DNA from: Actinoallomurus sp045806665
GTDB taxonomy: Bacteria; Actinomycetota; Actinomycetes; Streptosporangiales; Streptosporangiaceae
Assembly: GCA_045806665.1 (NCBI GenBank)
Contig: JBJMIW010000416.1
Span: forward strand, 1 to 5,764
Length of the DNA stretch: 5,764 bases
Direction of reading: 5' to 3'
A program made the position numbers and the translations under genes. Below, in pieces: positions 1 to 3,543 of the stretch (position 1 is its first letter; each line of letters opens with the position of its first letter). The notes under the pieces were generated by a model, which was given only the letters and a program-made list of their open reading frames with translations, had not been told where the DNA came from and searched no databases.

Positions 1-12
1 GAGACCCCGAGG

Positions 13-44
13 ACGGGCCGTCGCCGTTCGTCGTCGCGGCCCGT
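13..44. repeat. 8-bp inverted repeat, hairpin candidate
   Basis: ACGGGCCG (13-20) and CGGCCCGT (37-44) are perfect inverted copies separated by 16 nt. Together with the second hairpin 10 nt downstream this could be a terminator region for a gene beyond the left edge. No T-run follows in either direction, which is common in actinobacteria. Confidence 0.4.
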
Positions 45-54
45 GGTCGAGCAT

Positions 55-72
55 GCCCCGCGCAACCGGGGC
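55..72. terminator. GC-rich hairpin, possible transcription terminator
   Basis: GCCCCG (55-60) pairs with CGGGGC (67-72) around a 6-nt loop, CGCAAC. The stem is all G-C. It lies right after the hairpin at 13-44. There is no T-tract, so the terminator role is a guess from position and stability; which strand it would serve is not determined. Confidence 0.3.
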
Positions 73-73
73 C

Positions 74-95
74 GTGGTTGCTCGGTGGTTGCTCG
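74..95 (+). repeat. Perfect tandem duplication of an 11-bp unit
   Basis: GTGGTTGCTCG occurs at 74-84 and again at 85-95 without a mismatch. An 11-bp duplication would shift any reading frame through it, in keeping with the non-coding or decayed character of this stretch. A slippage duplication is the simplest origin. Confidence 0.85.
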
Positions 96-169
96 GATGC
101 CATGAAACAGGCCGTCACGCGGCGGCACGATCCGACACCGGAACCGGTGGAGTCGCGGACGAACCGGCA

Positions 170-175
170 TAGACT
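170..175 (+). promoter_or_regulatory. Possible -10 element (TAGACT) before the tRNA-like sequence
   Basis: TAGACT matches the common actinobacterial vegetative -10 pattern and would place a transcript start near 182, just before the tRNA-like segment. No convincing TTGAC-type -35 lies 16-19 nt upstream (the region reads GGTGGAG), so the call is weak. Confidence 0.25.
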
Positions 176-202
176 GACAGTGAGAGCGCCGATCTGGCAC
201 GA

Positions 203-256
203 GAGCAGCGGACTCTTAATCCGCGGGTTCGGGGTTCAAGTCCCTGGCGGCACACC
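203..256 (+). pseudogene. 3' portion of a tRNA-Lys(CTT) gene, possible attachment-site remnant
   Basis: The anticodon arm is perfect: stem 208-212/220-224, loop CTCTTAA (213-219), anticodon CTT at 215-217. A normal 5-nt variable region (225-229) follows, then a T arm with stem 230-234/242-246 (one G-T pair) and loop TTCAAGT, a 3' acceptor strand GCGGCAC (247-253), discriminator A and CC. Before position 203 the match fails: counting back 73 nt to 182 gives only 2 of 7 acceptor pairs, and no proper D-loop GG placement exists. A shorter alternative (GCGCCG, 186-191) pairs at 5 of 6 positions but leaves the D arm about 4 nt short. Either this is a tRNA 3' end copied at an integration site, as integrases often produce, or a decayed tRNA-Lys gene. 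No integrase gene is in the window. Confidence 0.75.
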
Positions 257-287
257 GGCAGTGACCTGGGCGCTCTCGGTTCGACCG

Positions 288-501
288 ATGGTCGACGTAG
301 GTGCCCTCAGTGATGATCAGGCCCACACCGCCCCTGGCACGGCGGGCGTAGTAGTCCGCCACGTCGGGGCCGGGAACGCCGTTCGGCGAGAACTCCCGTG
401 TCATGGGGGCCATGACCACCCGGTTAGGGAGGGTGAGGCTGCCAATACCGAAGGGCCGGAAGAGGGGCTCCGCAGCCGGCTGCGGAGGGGAGGTTCGTCA
501 C
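288..501 (-). pseudogene. 5' fragment of an Old Yellow Enzyme family NADH:flavin oxidoreductase, frameshifted and truncated
   Basis: Remnant of an FMN-dependent ene-reductase-type (beta/alpha)8 barrel gene. A good ribosome binding site, AGGAG (513-509), lies 7 nt before GTG 501-499, which starts VTNLPSAAGCG and then runs to an in-frame TAA. The conserved sequence continues in a different frame: EPLFRPFGIGSLTLPN, RVVMAPMTREFSPNGVPGP, DVADYYARRARGGVGLIITEGTYVDH. This matches the beta-1 to beta-2 region of the family, with the Thr-bearing VMAPMTR near the flavin site and the GGVGLIITEG strand. The start and the conserved frame differ by one base (82 nt between GTG 501 and codon 419), and the shift falls at 466-490, on a 20-bp palindrome. 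Family resemblance stops after VDH, near 288; the rest of a roughly 360-residue protein is absent and the frame runs into tRNA-derived sequence. An internal GTG at 419 could start a short peptide, but that would lack nearly the whole barrel. Confidence 0.8.
468..487. repeat. Perfect 20-bp palindrome in the broken flavoenzyme gene
   Basis: CTCCGCAGCC (468-477) is followed directly by its exact reverse complement (478-487). As RNA it would form an 8-bp stem with a CCGG loop. It lies in the N-terminal codons of the flavin oxidoreductase remnant, exactly where the start frame and conserved frame part. Confidence 0.85.
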
Positions 502-592
502 GCAGGTACTCCTAAGATCGCCTGAAAGGTGGCCTGACCTGCATGTCAGCTCGGTATGGCCGCTTTCGCCCCCGGGGCATCGGGCTTCCGGA

Positions 593-605
593 TAGCACTG
601 TGCTA
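593..605. promoter_or_regulatory. Operator-like palindrome TAGCAC-T-GTGCTA
   Basis: A perfect 6-bp inverted repeat around one central base, about 92 nt upstream of the GTG start of the flavoenzyme remnant. Size and symmetry suit a dimeric repressor site, and TGCTAT on the minus strand overlaps it as a weak -10-like hexamer. No regulator gene is visible, so this is position and symmetry only. Confidence 0.35.
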
Positions 606-620
606 CCTTCGCGCTCTATC

Positions 621-643
621 ACGGCCCCGGCTGAGCCGGCCGT
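621..643. repeat. Bulged hairpin in the alc-flavoenzyme gap
   Basis: ACGGCC (621-626) pairs with GGCCGT (638-643); after a CC bulge, GGC (629-631) pairs with GCC (635-637) around a TGA loop. This gives 9 base pairs in 23 nt. It lies about 190 nt past the alc stop and could be a terminator or part of the flavoenzyme leader. Confidence 0.35.
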
Positions 644-685
644 GGCGCCGGCGTCGCGAACCAGCGGACGACGACCGGCTCCGGT

Positions 686-703
686 GATCGCAGTCAAGCG
701 ATC
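686..703. promoter_or_regulatory. Inverted repeat GATCGC-N6-GCGATC
   Basis: Perfect 6-bp arms around AGTCAA. Another GCGATC lies at 727-732 and a GATCGC at 516-521, so the hexamer occurs four times within about 220 bases. It could be a regulator site; short GC-rich hexamers also recur by chance. Confidence 0.25.
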
Positions 704-785
704 CCGGTACTGGCAGAGCAGGCGAGGCGATCAGTGAGCGGATAGACCTCGCGCCATATCGCTCAGTGTTTCGACACGCTATGCC

Positions 786-820
786 GTGTGCTTCCGAAGT
801 CTCCGGACCGCCGAGCACAC
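786..820 (-). terminator. Possible terminator of the purine operon
   Basis: GTGTGCT (786-792) and AGCACAC (814-820) are perfect inverted copies beginning 13 nt past the alc stop. TCCG (793-796) and CGGA (804-807) can extend the stem, leaving a 6-nt bulge on one side. No U-tract follows. An overlapping alternative hairpin (ACACG 774-778 with CGTGT 785-789) could compete. The position right after the last gene is the main support. Confidence 0.4.
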
Positions 821-832
821 GTGACGGAAGAG

Positions 833-1861
833 TCAACGGCCGAGGGCGTTCCAGCGGTCGCGTAGGGCCCGCTCGCCGTCCTCGGTCAGGTCGCCCCACA
901 CACGGAGCCGGCCGACGCCGCCGTCGGGGTGGAGGTCCAGCCGTACGTGCGTCAGCTCGGCGGCGGAGTGCAGCCGGAAGCGGTGGCGGCCGTCCGGCTG
1001 GACCCTGGTCGGCGGCAGCACCGCGGTCCACTCCCCCGTCGTCCGGGTGTCTCGGCCGGACAGCGCGACCCAGCCCGGAGCGTTGAACTTCAGGTGCGTC
1101 GTGTCGATCTCGACCAGCCTCGGCACGCCGGGGGCTGCCAGCTCGACCGTGACCCAGTCGTTGCCGTCGTCGCGCCGCCGCGCGGTCTCCCAGCCCTCCG
1201 CCTGGTTGCGCGGCAGTCCGGGCGCGAGGATGTTCTCCGGCCGGGAGTAGAACAGGTTCGAGCAGCCGGTGACCCGCGCGCCGTTCTCCAGCGCGGCCAG
1301 GTCGACCGTCAGGCCGGTCAGCAGCCGCGGGTCCGGCACGACCTCGCCGTGCACCCGGAGCCGCGCGACGCCACCGTCCGGGAAGATGTTCAGCCGGACG
1401 TGGGTGAACCGCCGCGGCGCCTCGACCGGGAACCGGTGATCGGCATCCCCGCGCAGCGGGCTGCGCGGCACTATATCGACCCAGTCAGCGGCGGCCAGCT
1501 CCGCGACGGACGGGTGCCCCTCGGCCGCGCAGGCGTCGACCGATGCGTACGGCGGGAAGTTGCCCCGGAACCACGCGGTGTCGACGACGACGCCGCGGAT
1601 GACGCCGGGCAGCCCGAGCCGGATGAGCGCCCAGTCGTGACCGCGGTCGTCGACCTCGAGTCCGAGCTCGGACGGCCGCCGCCGGGCCGTCTCCCATCCG
1701 TCGTAGACCTGGCCCTTCCGCCCGAAGGTGGCCGGCTGGTGCTCGGCCGCCCAGGGATTGATCAGGTTCTCCCGCTCCGCGAAGGACTCGTCGCTCGCGG
1801 CCATGACGGAGCCGCCGAGGTTGCGGACCGCCAGATCCGGCAACGACGTGAAGTCGTCCAT
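833..1861 (-). CDS. alc: Allantoicase (allantoate amidinohydrolase)
   Basis: Hydrolyses allantoate to ureidoglycolate and urea in the cytosol. The 342-residue protein has the usual two-repeat build. Repeat 1 has the FGRKGQVYDGWETARRR block (46-62), HDW (75-77) and RLNIFPDGGVARLRVHGEV (156-174). Repeat 2 has GWETARRR (223-230), NDW (234-236) and RLDLHPDGGVGRLRVWGDL (307-325). Both copies keep the family signature, so the enzyme looks intact. The ATG at 1861 lies 3 nt past the allB stop and 6 nt from a perfect AGGAGG, so no other start competes. Last gene of the operon; the TGA at 835-833 is followed by over 300 nt without an intact gene. Using allantoicase rather than allantoate amidohydrolase means urea, not ammonia, is released here, so a urease, urea amidolyase or ureidoglycolate lyase should be encoded elsewhere. 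Confidence 0.96.
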   Translation of the reverse strand: MDDFTSLPDLAVRNLGGSVMAASDESFAERENLINPWAAEHQPATFGRKGQVYDGWETARRRPSELGLEVDDRGHDWALIRLGLPGVIRGVVVDTAWFRGNFPPYASVDACAAEGHPSVAELAAADWVDIVPRSPLRGDADHRFPVEAPRRFTHVRLNIFPDGGVARLRVHGEVVPDPRLLTGLTVDLAALENGARVTGCSNLFYSRPENILAPGLPRNQAEGWETARRRDDGNDWVTVELAAPGVPRLVEIDTTHLKFNAPGWVALSGRDTRTTGEWTAVLPPTRVQPDGRHRFRLHSAAELTHVRLDLHPDGGVGRLRVWGDLTEDGERALRDRWNALGR

Positions 1862-1864
1862 CGG

Positions 1865-3166
1865 TCACCTCCTCAGGAGGCGCCCGCGAGGCGTGTCGTT
1901 CACGACCTCGCCGCGCAGCCAGGTGGCCCGTACGACACCGGTCAGCTCGCGGCCCGCGTAGGGCGTGACCTGGTGCCGGGTCCGCAGTGCCGCCGGGTCG
2001 ACGGTGAACGGCTCGTCCGCGGCGAACGCGACCAGGTCGGCGTCGTTCCCGATCGCGATCGCGCCCTTGCCGGTGACGCCCGCCAGCGCCGCGGGCGCGG
2101 CCGCCATCCAGCGCACGACGTCCGTCAGGGTGTGGCCGCGCCTCCGGGCCTCGGTCCAGACGGCCGGCAGGCCCAGCTGCAGCGAGGAGATCCCGCCCCA
2201 CGCCTCGTCGAACCCACCCCGCTTCAGCTGGGGCGGGCACGGCGAGTGGTCCGACACGACGCAGTCGATCAGCCCGGCGGCCAGCCCGCGCCAGAGCCCG
2301 TCCCGGTTGGCCATGTCACGGATCGGCGGGCAGCACTTGAAGTGGGTGGCCCCCGGCCCGACCTCGTCCGCCGACAAGGTGAGGTAGTGCGGGCAGGTCT
2401 CGGCGGTGACCCGCACGCCGGCGGTCCGCGCCCGGGCCAGCGGCTCGACGCCTTCGGCGGCCGACAGGTGGAGGACGTGCGCCCGTACGCCCGTCCGCTC
2501 CGCCGCCTGGATCACCTGCTCGATCGCCTTGTACTCCGCGCTCGGCGGCCGCGCGTCCAGGAAGGCGTCGTAACCGCCGTCGGCCGGGTCCGACAGTGCC
2601 GCCGGGTCCTCGGCGTGCACGATGACCAGTCCCGGGAACGACGCGATCTCGGCGAACGCCTTCTCCATCTCGCCGTACGACAGCGGCGGGAACTCCGGCA
2701 CGCCGGAGTCGGCGGTGAAGCACTTGAAGCCGAAGACCCCGAGGTCGTGCAGGGCCCGCAGTTCTCGGATGTTGCCCGGGACGGCGCCGCCCCAGAAGCC
2801 GACGTCGACGAAGCATCGCCCGGCCGCCGCCTCCCGCTTGGCCTCCAGCGCGGCGGCGCTCGTGACGGGCGGGAGCGAGTTGAGCGGCATGTCGACGATC
2901 GTGGTGACCCCGCCCGCCGCGGCGGCCCGGGTGGCCGTCGCGAACCCCTCCCACTCCGTACGGCCCGGCTCGTTCACGTGGACGTGCGTGTCGACGAGTC
3001 CGGGAAGCAGCGCGATGTCGCCCAGGTCCACCCGGGTGTCGGCGGGCGGAGCGTCGTCGTGGTCCGCGATCGCGACGATCCGTCCGGCCCGCACGGCAAC
3101 GGCCGCGGGCCGCTCCCCCTCCGGCAGCGCCGTACGACACGAGCGAACGACCAGGTCGGCGCTCAT
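1865..3166 (-). CDS. allB: Allantoinase (allantoin amidohydrolase)
   Basis: Zinc-dependent cytosolic amidohydrolase that opens the hydantoin ring of allantoin to give allantoate, the second-last step seen here. It has 433 residues, a normal length. The metal site is complete: His61 and His63 in DTHVHVNEPGRTEWEG, the lysine to be carboxylated, Lys148, in GFKCFTADSGVPEFP, His184 (VIVHAEDP), His233 (HVLHLSA) and Asp306 (VVSDHSPC). The N-terminal strands (ADLVVRSCRTAL, AVAVRAGRIVAI) and the C-terminal segment (GNDADLVAF to WLRGEVV) form the small beta domain typical of cyclic amidohydrolases. SGVPEFPPLS after the lysine favours allantoinase over dihydropyrimidinase or dihydroorotase. The frame stays open to 3379, but the ATG at 3166 starts the family-typical sequence, has GAGG six bases upstream (3176-3173) and overlaps the previous stop as ATGA. 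The last codons AGG AGG TGA also form the Shine-Dalgarno of alc. Confidence 0.96.
   Translation of the reverse strand: MSADLVVRSCRTALPEGERPAAVAVRAGRIVAIADHDDAPPADTRVDLGDIALLPGLVDTHVHVNEPGRTEWEGFATATRAAAAGGVTTIVDMPLNSLPPVTSAAALEAKREAAAGRCFVDVGFWGGAVPGNIRELRALHDLGVFGFKCFTADSGVPEFPPLSYGEMEKAFAEIASFPGLVIVHAEDPAALSDPADGGYDAFLDARPPSAEYKAIEQVIQAAERTGVRAHVLHLSAAEGVEPLARARTAGVRVTAETCPHYLTLSADEVGPGATHFKCCPPIRDMANRDGLWRGLAAGLIDCVVSDHSPCPPQLKRGGFDEAWGGISSLQLGLPAVWTEARRRGHTLTDVVRWMAAAPAALAGVTGKGAIAIGNDADLVAFAADEPFTVDPAALRTRHQVTPYAGRELTGVVRATWLRGEVVNDTPRGRLLRR
1866..1882 (-). promoter_or_regulatory. alc ribosome binding site inside a small hairpin at the allB stop codon
   Basis: On the minus strand the Shine-Dalgarno AGGAGG (1873-1868) sits 6 nt before the alc ATG and doubles as the last two allB codons, AGG AGG, next to TGA. 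CCTCC (1880-1876) lies three bases upstream and can pair with GGAGG (1872-1868). A G-U pair (1881/1867) and a C-G pair (1882/1866) extend the stem to 7 bp with a 3-nt loop. A ribosome finishing allB would open it. The match to anti-Shine-Dalgarno is direct sequence evidence; a regulatory effect is inference, and a 3-nt loop is tight. Confidence 0.6.
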
Positions 3167-3543
3167 GCGGTGCCTCGCCGGTAGGCGGCCCAGCCACCGT
3201 GGTCGGTGATGTCGATGAGTTCGGGGAAGGACGCCGGCGGGCGCCGGAGGACCATGGCCAGGGACGAGGTGGCGTCGGCGAGTTCGATCACGCCGAGCTC
3301 CAGCTCGGGCGGCTCGGCGGGCAGCAGCCGGTCGCGCAGCACGTCCATCGCCACGTCGTAGACCTCGCCCGCGATGCACGCGCCGCCGTGCGCGACCGGC
3401 AGCAGCGCGGGGAACCGGTCGGCGACCGAATAGAACCGGTAGCGCGGCGCGGTCGTGGTCGCGGCGGCCAGCGGCGCGCCGTCCAGGAGGTGATGCAGCG
3501 GCCCGCCGCGCATCGCCCCGCCGTTCAGGAACATCAGCGGCAT
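3163..3543 (-). CDS. Free-standing allophanate-hydrolase C-terminal-domain-like protein (gamma-glutamylcyclotransferase fold)
   Basis: Predicted 126-residue soluble protein without signal peptide or membrane segment. It begins with the glycine-rich MFLNGGAMRGGPLHHLL block (about 4-20), followed by APRYRFYSVADRFPAL (32-47), GGACIAGEVYDV (53-64), LLPAEPPELELGVIEL (73-88) and a C-terminal ITDHGGWAAYRRG. This is the layout of the small domain at the C-terminus of allophanate hydrolase (AtzF/DUR1,2 type), which has a gamma-glutamylcyclotransferase/AIG2-like fold. No amidase domain is attached or nearby. In the fused enzymes this domain has been linked to decarboxylation of the intermediate or to oligomer assembly; which applies to single-domain versions is unknown to me. 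The ATG at 3543 has GGAG five bases upstream (3552-3549) and overlaps pucD by 10 nt; a second ATG at 3534 (TGATG with the pucD stop) is less well placed. The stop overlaps allB by 4 nt. Position in the operon implies a role in purine nitrogen use; the activity is not inferable. Confidence 0.85.
   Translation of the reverse strand: MPLMFLNGGAMRGGPLHHLLDGAPLAAATTTAPRYRFYSVADRFPALLPVAHGGACIAGEVYDVAMDVLRDRLLPAEPPELELGVIELADATSSLAMVLRRPPASFPELIDITDHGGWAAYRRGTA

Larger units (their letters stand above)
1..200. other. Left-edge stretch without an identifiable gene
   Basis: No recognisable protein is encoded on either strand. The first 13 codons of plus-strand frame 3 (from position 3, DPEDGPSPFVVAA) have G or C at every third position and could be the tail of a gene lying to the left, but the bias fades after about position 45 and no stop follows there, so I do not call it. 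The stretch holds two adjacent hairpins (13-44, 55-72), a tandem 11-bp duplication (74-95) and a possible -10 element. Confidence 0.5.
502..832. other. Intergenic stretch between the flavoenzyme remnant and alc
   Basis: About 330 bases with no supported gene; the short open frames on both strands have no family features and lack ribosome binding sites that I can recognise. The region holds the flavoenzyme ribosome binding site (513-509, minus), a 13-bp palindrome (593-605), a bulged hairpin (621-643), a GATCGC inverted repeat (686-703), a 6-bp repeat pair (735-740/760-765) and the putative alc terminator (786-820). I see no clear -35/-10 pair on the minus strand. Confidence 0.6.

Noticed and set aside
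121..253. GGCGGCAC at 121-128 and 246-253 as attachment-site direct repeats
   Set aside because: Only 8 bp, no extension into the anticodon or T arm, and such GC-rich octamers recur easily by chance.
186..256. Complete functional tRNA-Lys
   Set aside because: With GCGCCG as acceptor the D arm is about 4 nt short and lacks a proper stem; with a 73-nt count the acceptor does not pair. Only the 3' portion folds properly.
78..515. 145-residue plus-strand open frame
   Set aside because: It translates through the tRNA-Lys fragment (SGLLIRGFGVQVPGGT is the usual false peptide from such tRNAs) and then runs antisense to the flavoenzyme remnant.
543..737. Short plus-strand open frame in the intergenic gap
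   Set aside because: Arg/Pro-rich low-similarity peptide with no convincing ribosome binding site, overlapping palindromes and hairpins; nothing supports expression.
929..3184. 751-residue open frame on the plus strand opposite alc and allB
   Set aside because: Arginine/proline/glycine-rich shadow of the minus-strand genes, open only because of high GC third positions; no family features, no ribosome binding site, and both opposing genes are complete enzymes.
3167..3379. 71-residue N-terminal extension of allantoinase
   Set aside because: It lies inside the preceding gene in another frame, has no allantoinase similarity, and the ATG at 3166 has a ribosome binding site and the expected N-terminus.
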